From Amblyomma americanum (Eukaryota > Arthropoda > Arachnida > Ixodida > Ixodidae), in assembly GCF_052857255.1 (NCBI RefSeq), contig NW_027526687.1, positions 62,001 to 126,000 on the forward strand: a stretch of DNA of 64,000 nt. Reading direction: 5' to 3'. Of the stretch, positions 38,101 through 50,820 are shown piece by piece. The notes below the pieces were generated by a model. That model was not told the origin of the DNA. It saw only the letters and a program-made list of their open reading frames with translations, and ran no database searches. Position 1 is the stretch's first letter. Each line of letters begins with the position of its first letter. The translations under genes and the position numbers were made by a program.

Positions 38101-41100
38101 TATTAAGCAAGAATACATGCTTTTCGCGCAGTTATAAGAGAAAAAGTTTTGACGAGTATCACGTGGATACTTGTAAAACCGATGTGTTCAGATTTAGCTC
38201 GTTTCGGTCTAAAACAGCTTGTTTCGTTGTATTAAGCACGAATACATGCTTTTCGCGCAGTTATAAGAAAAAATTTTTGACGAGTATCACCTGGAACACT
38301 TGTAATACCGATGTGTTGTGATTTAGCTCGTTTCGGTTTAAAACAGCTTGTTTCGCTGTATTAAGCAAGAATACATGCTTTTCGCGCAGTTATAAGAGAA
38401 AAAGTTTTGACGCGTATCAGAGGAACACTTGTAAAACCGATGTGTTCAGATTTAGCTCGTTTCGGTCTGAAACAGCTTGTTTCGTTGTATTAAGCACGAA
38501 TACATGCTTTTCGCGCAGTTATAAGAGAAAAAGTTTTGACGCGTATCAGAGGAACACTTGTAAAACCGCGATGTGTTGTGATTTAGCTCGTTTCGGTGTA
38601 AAACAGCTTGTTTCGTAGTATTAAGCAAGAATACATGCTTTTCGCGCAGTTATAAGAGAAAAAGTTTTGACGCGTATTAGAGGAACACTTGTAAAACCTT
38701 TGTGTTGTGATTTAGCTCGTTTCGGTCTAAACAGCTTGTTTCGCTGTATTAAGCAAGAATACATGCTTTTCGCGCAGTTATAAGAGAAAAAGTTTTGACG
38801 CGTGTCACAGGGACACTTGTAAAACCGATGTGTTCAGATTTAGCTCGTTTCGGTCTAAAACAACTTGTTTCGTTGTATTAAGCACGAATACATGCTTTAC
38901 GCGCAGTTATAGAAGAAAAAGTTTGACGCCTATTAGAGAGACACTTGTAAAACCGATGTGTTATGATTTAGCTCGTTTCGGTCTAAAACAGCTTGTTTCG
39001 TTGTATTAAGCAAGAATACATGCTTTTCGCGCTGTTATAAGAGAGAAAGTTTTGACGAGTATCACGTGGATACTTGTAAAACCGATGTGTTCAGATTTAG
39101 ATCGTTTCGGTCTAAAACAGCTTGTTTCGTTGTATTAAGCAAGAATACATGCTTTACGCGCAGTTATAGAAGAAAAAGTTTTGACGCGTATCAGAGAGAC
39201 ACTTGTAAAATCGATGTGTTGTGATTTAGCTCGTTTCGGTCTAAAACAGCTTGTTTCGTTGTATTAAGCAAGAATACATGCTTTTCGCGCAGTTATAAGA
39301 GAGAAAGTTTTGACGAGTATCACATGGATACTTGTAAAACCGATGTGTTCAGATTTAGCTCGTTTCGGTCTAAAACAGCTTGTTTCGTTGTATTAAGCAC
39401 GAATACATGCTTTTCGCGCAGTTATAAGAGAAAAAGTTTTGACGAGTATCACGTGGAACACTTGTAATACCGATGTGTTGTGATTTGGCTCGTTTCGGTC
39501 TAAAACAGCTTGTTTCGTTGTATTAAGCAAGAATACATGCTTTTCGCGCAGTTATAAGAGAAAAAGTTTTGACGTGTATCAGAGGAACACTTGTAAAACC
39601 GATGTGTTCAGATTTAACTCTTTTCGGACTAAAACAGCTTGTTTCGTTGTATTAAGCACGAATACATGCTTTTCGCGCAGTTATAAGGGAAAAAGTTTTG
39701 ACGCGTATCACATGGACACTTGTAATACCGATGTGTTGTGATTTGGCTCGTTTCGGTCTAAAACAGCTTGTTTCTTTGTATTAAGCAAGAATACATGCTT
39801 TTCGCGCAGTTATAAGAGAAAAAGTTTTGACGTGTATCAGAGGAACACTTGTAAAACCGATGTGTTCAGATTTAACTCTTTTCGGACTAAAACAGCTTGT
39901 TTCGTTGTATTAAGCACGAATACATGCTTTTCGCGCAGTTATAAGAGAAAAATTTTTGACGAGTATCACCTGGAACACTTGTAATACCGATGTGTTGTGA
40001 TTTAGCTCGTTTCGGTTTAAAACAGCTTGTTTCGCTGTATTAAGCAAGAATACATGCTTTTCGCGCAGTTATAAGAGAAAAAGTTTTGACGCGTATCAGA
40101 GGAACACTTGTAAAACCGATGTGTTCAGATTTAGCTCGTTTCGGTCTGAAACAGCTTGTTTCGTTGTATTAAGCACGAATACATGCTTTTCGCGCAGTTA
40201 TAAGAGAAAAAGTTTAGACGCGTATCAGAGGAACACTTGTAAAACCGATGTGTTGTGATTTAGCTCGTTTCGGTGTAAAACAGCTTGTTTCGTAGTATTA
40301 AGCAAGAATACATGCTTTTCGCGCAGTTATAAGAGAAAAAGTTTTGACGCGTATCAGAGGAACACTTGTAAAACCGATGTGTTGTGATTTAGCTCATTTC
40401 GGTCTAAAACAGCTTGTTTCGTTGTATTAAGCAAGAATACATGCTTTTCGCGCAGTTATAAGAGAAAAAGTTTTGACGCGTGTCACAGGGACACTTGTAA
40501 AACCGATATGTTCAGATTTAGCTCGTTTCGGTCTAAAACAGCTTGTTTCGTTGTATTAAGCACGAATACATGCTTTTCGCGCAGTTATAAGAGAAAAAGT
40601 TTTGACGAGTATCACGTGGAACACTTGTAATACCGATGTGTTGTGATTTGGCTCGTTTCGGTCTAAAACAGCTTGTTTCGTTGTATTAAGCAAGAATACA
40701 TGCTTTTCGCGCAGTTATAAGAGAAAAAGTTTTGACGTGTATCAGAGGAACACTTGTAAAACCGATGTGTTCAGATTTAACTCTTTTCGGACTAAAACAG
40801 CTTGTTTCGTTGTATTAAGCACGAATACATGCTTTTCGCGCAGTTATAAGGGAAAAAGTTTTGACGCGTATCACATCGACACTTGGAAAACCGATGTGTT
40901 CAGATTTAGCTCGTTTTGGTCTAAAACAGCTTGTTTCGCTGTATTAAGCACGAATACATGCTTTTCGCGCGGTTATAAGAGAAAAAGTTTTGACGCGTAT
41001 CAGAGGAACACTTGTAAAACCGATGTGTTGTGATTTAGCTCGTTTCGGTCTAAAACAGCTTGTTTCGCTGTATTAAGCAGAAATACATGCTTTTCGCGCA

Positions 41101-43400
41101 GTGATAAGAGAAAAAGCTTTAAAGGCGTGTCACAGGGACACTTGTAAAACCGATGTGTTCAGATTTACCTCGTTTCGGTCTAAAACAGCTTGTTTCGTTG
41201 GACTAAGCACGAATACAAGCTTTTCGCGCAGCTATAAGAGAAAAAAGAGTTGACGCGTATCAGAGGAACACTTGTAAAACCGATGTGTTGTGATTTAGCT
41301 CGTTTCGGTCTAAAACAGCTTGTTTCGCTGTATTAAGCAAGAATACATGCTTTTCGCGCAGTTATAAGAGAAAAAAATTTGACGCGTATCAGAGGAACAC
41401 TTGTAAAACCGATGTGTTGTGATTTAGCTCGTTTTGGTCTAAAACAGCGTATTTCGCTGTATTAAGCAGGAATACATGCTTTTCGCGCAGTTATAAGAGA
41501 AAAAGTTTTAAAGGCATGTCACAAGGACACTTGTAAAACCGATGTGTTCAGATTTACCTCGTTTCGGTCTAAAACAGCTTGTTTCGTTGGACTAAGCAAG
41601 AATACATGCTTTTCGCGCAGTTATAAGAGAAAAAGTTTTGACGAGTATCACGTGGATACTTGTAAAACCGATGTGTTCAGATTTAGCTCGTTTCGGTCTA
41701 AAACAGCTTGTTTCGTTGTATTAAGCACGAATACATGCATTTCGCGCAGTTATAAGAGAAAAAGTTTCGACGAGTATCACGTGGAACACTTGTAATACCG
41801 ATGTGTTGTGATTTAGCTCGTTTCGGTCTAAAACAACTTGATTCGCTGTATTAAGCAAGAATACATGCTTTTCGCGCAGTTATAAAAGAAAAAGTTTTGA
41901 CGCGTATCAGAGGAACACTTGTAAAACCGATGTGTTGTGATTTAGCTCATTTCGGTCTAAAACAGCTTTTTTCGCTGTATTAAGCAAGAATACATGCTTT
42001 TCGCGCAGTTATAAAAGAAAAAGTTTTGACGAGTATCACGTGGATACTTGTAAAACCGATGTGTTCAGATTTAGCTCGTTTCGGTCTAAAACAGCTTGTT
42101 TCGTTGTATTAAGCAAGAATACATGCTTTTCGCGCAGTTATAAGAGAAAAAGTTTTGACGCGTATTAGAGAGACACTTGTAAAACCGATGTGTTGTGATT
42201 TAGCTCGTTTCGGTTTAAAACAGCTTGTTTCGTTGTATTAAGCAAGAATACATGCTTTTCGCGCAGTTATAAGCGAAAAAGTTTTGACGAGTATCACGTG
42301 GATACTTGTAAAACCGATGTGTTCAGATTTAGCTCGTTTTGGTCTAAAACAGCTTGTTTCGTTGTATTAAGCACGAATACATGCTTTTCGCGCAGTTAAA
42401 AGAGAAAAAGTTTTGACGAGTATCACGTGGAACACTTGTAATACCGATGTGTTGTGATTTAGCTCGTTTCGGTCTAAAACAGCTTGTTTCGCTGTATAAA
42501 GCAAGAATACATCCTTTTCGCGCCGTTATAAGAGAAAAAGTTTTGACGCGTATCAGAGGAACACTTGTAAAACCGATGTGTTGTGATTTAGCTCATTTCG
42601 GTCTAAAACAGCTTGTTTCGCTGTATTAAGCAAGAATACATGCTTTTCGCGCAGTTATAAGAGAAAAAGTTTTGACGCGTATCAGAGGAACACTTGTAAA
42701 ACCGATGTGTTGTGATTTAGCTCGTTTCGGTCTAAAACAGCTTGTTTCGCTGTATTAAGCAAGAATACATGCTTTTCGCGCAGTTATAAGAGAAAAAGTT
42801 TTGACGCGTATCAGAGGAACACTTGTAAAACCGATGTGTTGTGATTTAGCTCGTTTCGGTCTTAAACAGCTTGTTTCGCTGTATTAAGCAAGAATACATG
42901 CTTTTCGCGCAGTTATAAGAGAAAAAGTTTTGACGCGTATCAGAGGAACACTTGTAAAACCGATGTGTTCAGATTTAGCTCGTTTCGGTCTAAAACAGCT
43001 TGTTTCGTTGTATTAAGCACGAATACATGCTTTACGCGCAGTTATAGAAGAAAAAGTTTTGACGCGTATCAGAGACACTTGTAAAACCGATGTGTTGTGA
43101 TTTAGCTCGTTTCGGTCTAAAACAGCTTGTTTCGTTGTATTAAGCAAGAATACATGCTTTTCGCGCAGTTATAAGAGAAAAAGTTTTGACGAGTATCACG
43201 TGGATACTTGTAAAACCGATGTGTTCAGATTTAGCTCGTTTCGGTCTAAAACAGCTTGTTTCGTTGTATTAAGCACGAATACATGCTTTTCGCGCAGTTA
43301 AAAGAGAAAAAGTTTTGACGAGTATCACGTGGAACACTTGTAATACCGATGTGTTGTGATTTAGCTCGTTTCGGTTTAAAACAGCTTGTTTCGTTGTATT
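37229..43400 (+). repeat. Mixed satellite mosaic
   Basis: After the tail of the 35-38-kb block (to about 38.1 kb) this stretch repeats variants known from 1-2.5 kb: GTGTAAAAC/GTAGTATT, CCTTTGTG near 38,699 and GACGCC at 38,925. AATTTTTGACGAG with CACCTGG occurs at 38,279 and 39,958, a 1,679-bp (13-monomer) duplication. TTAACTCTTTT monomers near 39,615, 39,872 and 40,779 include a dimer duplication. An incomplete marker module lies at 41.08 kb. From 41.8 to 43.4 kb only ordinary monomers are seen. Confidence 0.7.
41076..41620 (+). repeat. Marker module 11 (lacks the CAATTG monomer)
   Basis: Starts directly at AAGCAGAAATAC. The preceding monomer has an ordinary CAGAGGAACAC instead of CAATTG. 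Private changes are AATACAAGC (about 41,215) and CAGCGTATTTCG (about 41,446). The AAAGGCATGTC extension is present at about 41,510. Confidence 0.8.
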
Positions 43401-46400
43401 AAGCACGAATACATGCTTTTCGCGCAGTTATAAGAGAAAAAGTTTTGAAGAGTATCACGTGGAACACTTGTAATACCGATGTGTTGTGATTTAGCTCGTT
43501 TCGGTTTAAAACAGCTTGTTTCGCTGTATTAAGCAAGAATACATGCTTTTCGCGCAGTTATAAGAGAAAAAGTTTTGACGCGTATCAGAGGAACACTTGT
43601 AAAACCGATGTGTTCAGATTTAGCTCGTTTCGGACTAAAACAGCTTGTTTCGTTGTATTAAGCACGAATACATGCTTTTCGCGCAGTTATAAGAGAAAAA
43701 GTTTAGACGCGTATCAGAGGAACACTTGTAAAACCGATGTGTTGTGATTTAGCTCGTTTCGGTGTAAAACAGCTTGTTTCGTAGTATTAAGCAAGAATAC
43801 ATGCTTTTCGCGCAGTTATAAGAGAAAAAGTTTTGACGCGTATTAGAGGAACACTTGTAAAACCTTTGTGTTGTGATTTAGCTCGTTTCGGTCTAAAACA
43901 GCTTGTTTCGCTGTATTAAGCAAGAATACATGCTTTTCGCGCAGTTATAAGAGAAAAGGTTTTGACGCGTGTCACAGGGACACTTGTAAAACCGATGTGT
44001 TCAGATTTAGCTGGTTTCGGTCTAAAACAGCTTGTTTCGTTGTATTAAGCAAGAATACATGCTTTACGCGCAGTTATAGAAGAAAAAGTTTTGACGCGTA
44101 TCAGAGAGACACTTGTAAAACCGATGTGTTGTGATTTAGCTCGTTTCGGTCTAAAACAGCTTGTTTCGTTGTATTAAGCAAGAATACATGCTTTTCGCGC
44201 AGTTATAAGAGAAAAAGTTTTGACGAGTATCACGTGGAACACTTGTAAAACCGATGTGTTCAGATTTAGCTCGTTTCGGTCTAAAACAGCTTGTTTCGCT
44301 GTATTAAGCAAGAATACATGCTTTTCGCGCAGTTATAAGAGAAAAAGTTTTGACGAGTATCACGTGGAACACTTGTAATACCGATGTGTTGTGATTTAGC
44401 TCGTTTCGGTTTAAAACAGCTTGTTTCGTTGTATTAAGCACGAATACATGCTTTTCGCGCAGTTATAAGAGAAAAAGTTTTGACGAGTATCACGTGGAAC
44501 ACTTGTAATACCGATGTGTTGTGATTTAGCTCGTTTCGGTTTAAAACAGCTTGTTTCGCTGTATTAGGCAAGAATACATGCTTTTCGCGCAGTTATAAGA
44601 GAAAAAGTTTTGACGCGTATCAGAGGAACACTTGTAAAACCGATGTGTTAAGATTTAGCTCGTTTCGGACTAAAACAGCTTGTTTCGTTGTATTAAGCAC
44701 GAATACATGCTTTTCGCGCAGTTATAAGAGAAAAAGTTTTGACGAGTATCACGTGGAACACTTGTAATACCGATGTGTTGTGATTTAGCTCGTTTCGGTT
44801 TAAAACAGCTTGTTTCGCTGTATTAAGCAAGAATACATGCTTTTCGCGCAGTTATAAGAGAAAAAGTTTTGACGCATATCAGAGGAACACTTGTAAAACC
44901 GATGTGTTCAGATTTAGCTCGTTTCGGACTAAAACAGCTTGTTTCGTTGTATTAAGCACGAATACATGCTTTTCGCGCAGTTATAAGAGAAAAAGTTTAG
45001 ACGCGTATCAGAGGAACACTTGTAAAACCGATGTGTTGTGATTTAGCTCGTTTCGGTGTAAAACAGCTTGTTTCGTAGTATTAAGCAAGAATACATGCTT
45101 TTCGCGCAGTTATAAGAGAAAAAGTTTTGACGCGTATTAGAGGAACACTTGTAAAACCTTTGTGTTGTGATTTAGCTCGTTTCGGTCTAAAACAGCTTGT
45201 TTCGCTGTATTAAGCAAGAATACATGCTTTTCGCGCAGTTATAAGAGAAAAAGTTTTGACGCGTGTCACAGGGACACTTGTAAAACCGATGTGTTCAGAT
45301 TTAGCTGGTTTCGGTCTAAAACAGCTTGTTTCGTTGTATTAGGCAAGAATACATGCTTTACGCGCAGTTATAGAAGAAAAAGTTTTGACGCGTATCAGAG
45401 AGACACTTGTAAAACCGATGTGTTGTGATTTAGCTCGTTTCGGTCTAAAACAGCTTGTTTCGTTGTATTAAGCAAGAATACATGCTTTTCGCGCAGTTAT
45501 AAGAGAAAAAGTTTTGACGAGTATCACGTGGATACTTGTAAAACCGAAGTGTTCAGATTTAGCTCGTTTCGGTCTAAAACAGCTTGTTTCGTTGTATTAA
45601 GCACGAATACATGGTTTTCGCGCAGTTATAAGAGAAAAAGTTTTGACGCGTATCAGAGGAACACTTGTAAAACCGATGTGTTGTGATTTAGCTCGTTTCG
45701 GTCTAAAACAGCTTGTTTCGCTGTATTAAGCAAGAATACATGCTTTTCGCGCAGTTATAAGAGAAAAAGTTTTGACGCGTATCAGAGGAACACTTGTAAA
45801 ACCGATGTGTTGTGATTTAGCTCGTTTCGGTCTAAAACAGCTTGTTTCGCTGTATTAAGCAAGAATACATGCTTTTCGCGCAGTTATAAGAGAAAAAGTT
45901 TTGACGCGTATCAGAGGAACACTTGTAAAACCGATGTGTTCAGATTTAGCTCGTTTCGGTCTAAAACAGCTTGTTTCGTTGTATTAAGCACGAATACATG
46001 CTTTACGCGCAGTTATAGAAGAAAAAGTTTTGACGCGTATCAGAGACACTTGTAAAACCGATGTGTTGTGATTTAGCTCGTTTCGGTCTAAAACAGCTTG
46101 TTTCGTTGTATTAAGCAAGAATACATGCTTTTCGCGCAGTTATAAGAGAAAAAGTTTTGACGAGTATCACGTGGATACTTGTAAAACCGATGTGTTCAGA
46201 TTTAGCTCGTTTCGGTCTAAAACAGCTTGTTTCGTTGTATTAAGCACGAATACATGCTTTTCGCGCAGTTATAAGAGAAAAAGTTTTGACGAGTATCACG
46301 TGGAACACTTGTAATACCGATGTGTTGTGATTTAGCTCGTTTCGGTTTAAAACAGCTTGTTTCGTTGTATTAAGCACGAATACATGCTTTTCGCGCAGTT

Positions 46401-49400
46401 ATAAGAGAAAAAGTTTTGACGAGTATGACGTGGAACACTTGTAATACCGATGTGTTGTGATTTAGCTCGTTTCGGTTTAAAACAGCTTGTTTCGCTGTAT
46501 TAAGCAAGAATACATGCTTTTCGCGCAGTTATAAGAGAAAAAGTTTTGACGCGTATCAGAAGAACACTTGTAAAACCGATGTGTTCAGATTTAGCTCGTT
46601 TCGGACTAAAACAGCTGGTTTCGTTGTATTAAGCACGAATACATGCTTTTCGCGCAGTTATAAGAGAAAAAGTTTAGACGCGTATCAGAGGAACACTTGT
46701 AAAACCGATGTGTTGTGATTTAGCTCGTTTCGGTGTAAAACAGCTTGTTTCGTAGTATTAAGCAAGAATACATGCTTTTCGCGCAGTTATAAGAGAAAAA
46801 GTTTTGACGCGTATTAGAGGAACACTTGTAAAACCTTTGTGTTGTGATTTAGCTCGTTTCGGTCTAAAACAGCTTGTTTCGCTGTATTAAGCAAGAATAC
46901 ATGCTTTTCGCGCAGTTATAAGAGAAAAAGTTTTGACGCGTGTCACAGGGACACTTGTAAAACCGATGTGTTCAGATTTAGCTGGTTTCGGTCTAAAACA
47001 GCTTGTTTCGTTGTATTAAGCAAGAATACATGCTTTACGCGCAGTTATAGAAGAAAAAGTTTTGACGCGTATCAGAGAGACACTTGTAAAACCGATGTGT
47101 TGTGATTTAGCTCGTTTCGGTCTAAAACAGCTTGTTTCGTTGTATTAAGCAAGAATACATGCTTTTCGCGCAGTTATAAGAGAAAAAGTTTTGACGAGTA
47201 TCACGTGGATACTTGTAAAACCGAAGTGTTCAGATTTAGCACGTTTCGGTCTAAAACAGCTTGTTTCGTTGTATTAAGCACGAATACATGCTTTTCGCGC
47301 AGTTATAAGAGAAAACGTTTTGACGAGTATCACGTGGAACACTTGTAATACCGATGTGTTGTGATTTAGCTCGTTTCGGTCTAAAACAGCTTGTTTCGCT
47401 GTATTAAGCAAGAATACATGCTTTTCGCGCAGTTATAAGAGAAAAAGTTTTGACGAGTATCACGTGGAACACTTGTAATACCGATGTGTTGTGATTTAGC
47501 TCGTTTCGGTTTAAAACAGCTTGTTTCGTTGTATTAAGCACGAATACATGCTTTTCGCGCAGTTATAAGAGAAAAAGTTTTGACGAGTATCACGTGGAAC
47601 ACTTGTAATACCGATGTGTTGTGATTTAGCTCGTTTCGGTTTAAAACAGCTTGTTTCGCTGTATTAAGCAAGAATACATGCTTTTCGCGCAGTTATAAGA
47701 GAAAAAGTTTTGACGCGTATGAGAGGAACACTTGTAAAACCGATGTGTTCAGATTTAGCTCGTTTCGGACTAAAACAGCTTGTTTCGTTGTATTAAGCAC
47801 GAATACATGCTTTTCGCGCAGTTATAAGAGAAAAAGTTTTGACGAGTATCACGTGGAACACTTGTAATACCGATGTGTTGTGATTTAGCTCGTTTCGGTT
47901 TAAAACAGCTTGTTTCGCTGTATTAAGCAAGAATACATGCTTTTCGCGCAGTTATAAGAGAAAAAGTTTTGACGCGTATCAGAGGAACACTTGTAAAACC
48001 GATGTGTTCAGATTTAGCTCGTTTCGGACTAAAACAGCTTGTTTCGTTGTATTAAGCACGAATACATGCTTTTCGCGCAGTTATAAGAGAAAAAGTTTAG
48101 ACGCGTATCAGAGGAACACTTGTAAAACCGATGTGTTGTGATTTAGCTCGGTCGGTGTAAAACAGCTTGTTTCGTAGTATTAAGCAAGAATACATGCTTT
48201 TCGCGCAGTTATAAGAGAAAAAGTTTTGACGCGTGTCACAGGGACACTTGTAAAACCGTTGTGTTCAGATTTAGCTGGTTTCGGTCTAAAACAGCTTGTT
48301 TCGTTGTATTAAGCAAGAATACATGCTTTACGCGCAGTTATAGAAGAAAAAGTTTTGACGCGTATCAGAGAGACACTTGTAAAACCGATGTGTTGTGATT
48401 TAGCTCGTTTCGGTCTAAAACAGCTTGTTTCGTTGTATTAAGCAAGAATACATGCTTTTCGCGCAGTTATAAGAGAAAAAGTTTTGACGAGTATCACGTG
48501 GATACTTGTAAAACCGAAGTGTTCAGATTTAGCTCGTTTCGGTCTAAAACAGCTTGTTTCGTTGTATTAAGCACGAATACATGCTTTTCGCGCAGTTATA
48601 AGAGAAAACGTTTTGACGAGTATCACGTGGAACACTTGTAATACCGATGTGTTGTGATTTAGCTCGTTTCGGTCTAAAACAGCTTGTTTCGCTGTATTAA
48701 GCAAGAATACATGCTTTTCGCGCAGTTATAAGAGAAAAAGTTTTGACGAGTATCACGTGGAACACTTGTAATACCGATGTGTTGTGATTTAGCTCGTTTC
48801 GGTTTAAAACAGCTTGTTTCGTTGTATTAAGCACGAATACATGCTTTTCGCGCAGTTATAAGAGAAAAAGTTTTGACGAGTATCACGTGGAACACTTGTA
48901 ATACCGATGTGTTGTGATTTAGCTCGTTTCGGTTTAAAACAGCTTGTTTCGCTGTATTAAGCAAGAATACATGCTTTTCGCGCAGTTATAAGAGAAAAAG
49001 TTTTGACGCGTATCAGAGGAACACTTGTAAAACCGATGTGTTCAGATTTAGCTCGTTTCGGACTAAAACAGCTTGTTTCGTTGTATTAAGCACGAATACA
49101 TGCTTTTCGCGCAGTTATAAGAGAAAAAGTTTTGACGCGTATCAGAGGAACACTTGTAAAACCGATGTGTTGTGATTTAGCTCGTTTCGGTGTAAAACAG
49201 CTTGTTTCGTAGTATTAAGCAAGAATACATGCTTTTCGCGCAGTTATAAGAGAAAAAGTTTTGACGCGTATTAGAGGAACACTTGTAAAACCTTTGTGTT
49301 GTGATTTAGCTCGTTTCGGTCTAAAACAGCTTGTTTCGTTGTATTAAGCAAGAATACATGCTTTTCGCGCAGTTATAAGAGAAAAAGTTTTGACGAGTAT

Positions 49401-50820
49401 CACGTGGATACTTGTAAAACCGAAGTGTTCAGATTTAGCTCGTTTCGGTCTAAAACAGCTTGTTTCGTTGTATTAAGCACGAATACATGCTTTTCGCGCA
49501 GTTATAAGAGAAAACGTTTTGACGAGTATCACGTGGAACACTTGTAATACCGATGTGTTGTGATTTAGCTCGTTTCGGTCTAAAACAGCTTGTTTCGCTG
49601 TATTAAGCAAGAATACATGCTTTTCGCGCAGTTATAAGAGAAAAAGTTTTGACGAGTATCACGTGGAACACTTGTAATACCGATGTGTTGTGATTTAGCT
49701 CGTTTCGGTTTAAAACAGCTTGTTTCGTTGTATTAAGCACGAATACATGCTTTTCGCGCAGTTATAAGAGAAAAAGTTTTGACGAGTATCACGTGGAACA
49801 CTTGTAATACCGATGTGTTGTGATTTAGCTCGTTTCGGTTTAAAACAGCTTGTTTCGCTGTATTAAGCAAGAATATTTGCTTTTCGCGCAGTTATAAGAG
49901 AAAAAGTTTTGACGCGTATCAGAGGAACACTTGTAAAACCGATGTGTTCAGATTTAGCTCGTTTCGGACTAAAACAGCTTGTTTCGTTGTATTAAGCACG
50001 AATACATGCTTTTCGCGCAGTTATAAGAGAAAAAGTTTAGACGCGTATCAGAGGAACACTTGTAAAACCGATGTGTTGTGATTTAGCTCGTTTCGGTGTA
50101 AAACAGCTTGTTTCGTAGTATTAAGCAAGAATACATGCTTTTCGCGCAGTTATAAGAGAAAAAGTTTTGACGCGTATTAGAGGAACACTTGTAAAACCTT
50201 TGTGTTGTGATTTAGCTCGTTTCGGTCTAAAACAGCTTGTTTCGCTGTATTAAGCAAGAATACATGCTTTTCGCGCAGTTATAAGAGAAAAAGTTTTGAC
50301 GCGTGTCACAGGGACACTTGTAAAACCGATGTGTTCAGATTTAGCTGGTTTCGGTCTAAAACAGCTTGTTTCGTTGTATTAAGCAAGAATACATGCTTTA
50401 CGCGCAGTTATAGAAGAAAATGTTTTGACGCGTATCAGAGAGACACTTGTAAAACCGATGTGTTGTGATTTAGCTCGTTTTGGTCTAAAACAGCTTGTTT
50501 CGTTGTATTAAGCAAGAATACATGCTTTTCGCGCAGTTATAAGAGAAAAAGTTTTGACGAGTATCACGTGGATACTTGTAAAACCGAAGTGTTCAGATTT
50601 AGCTCGTTTCGGTCTAAAACAGCTTGTTTCGTTGTATTAAGCACGAATACATGCTTTTCGCGCAGTTATAAGAGAAAACGTTTTGACGAGTATCACGTGG
50701 AACACTTGTAATACCGATGTGTTGTGATTTAGCTCGTTTCGGTCTAAAACAGCTTGTTTCGCTGTATTAAGCAAGAATACATGCTTTTCGCGCAGTTATA
50801 AGAGAAAAAGTTTTGACGCG
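43400..50820 (+). repeat. ~1.29-kb (10-monomer) higher-order repeat region
   Basis: A fixed succession recurs: CGGACTAAAAC, TTTAGACGCG, CGGTGTAAAAC with GTAGTATT, CCTTTGTG, CACAGGGACAC with CTGGTTTCGG, TTTACGCG, CCGAAGTG, AAAACGTTTTG, then two CGGTTTAAAAC monomers. CGGTGTAAAAC recurs near 43,763, 45,056, 46,733, 48,154, 49,189 and 50,096. CTGGTTTCGG recurs near 44,012, 45,306, 46,983, 48,275 and 50,346. Unit lengths are therefore 7-16 monomers around a 10-monomer base, with whole monomers gained or lost. Copies differ by very few substitutions. Confidence 0.8.
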
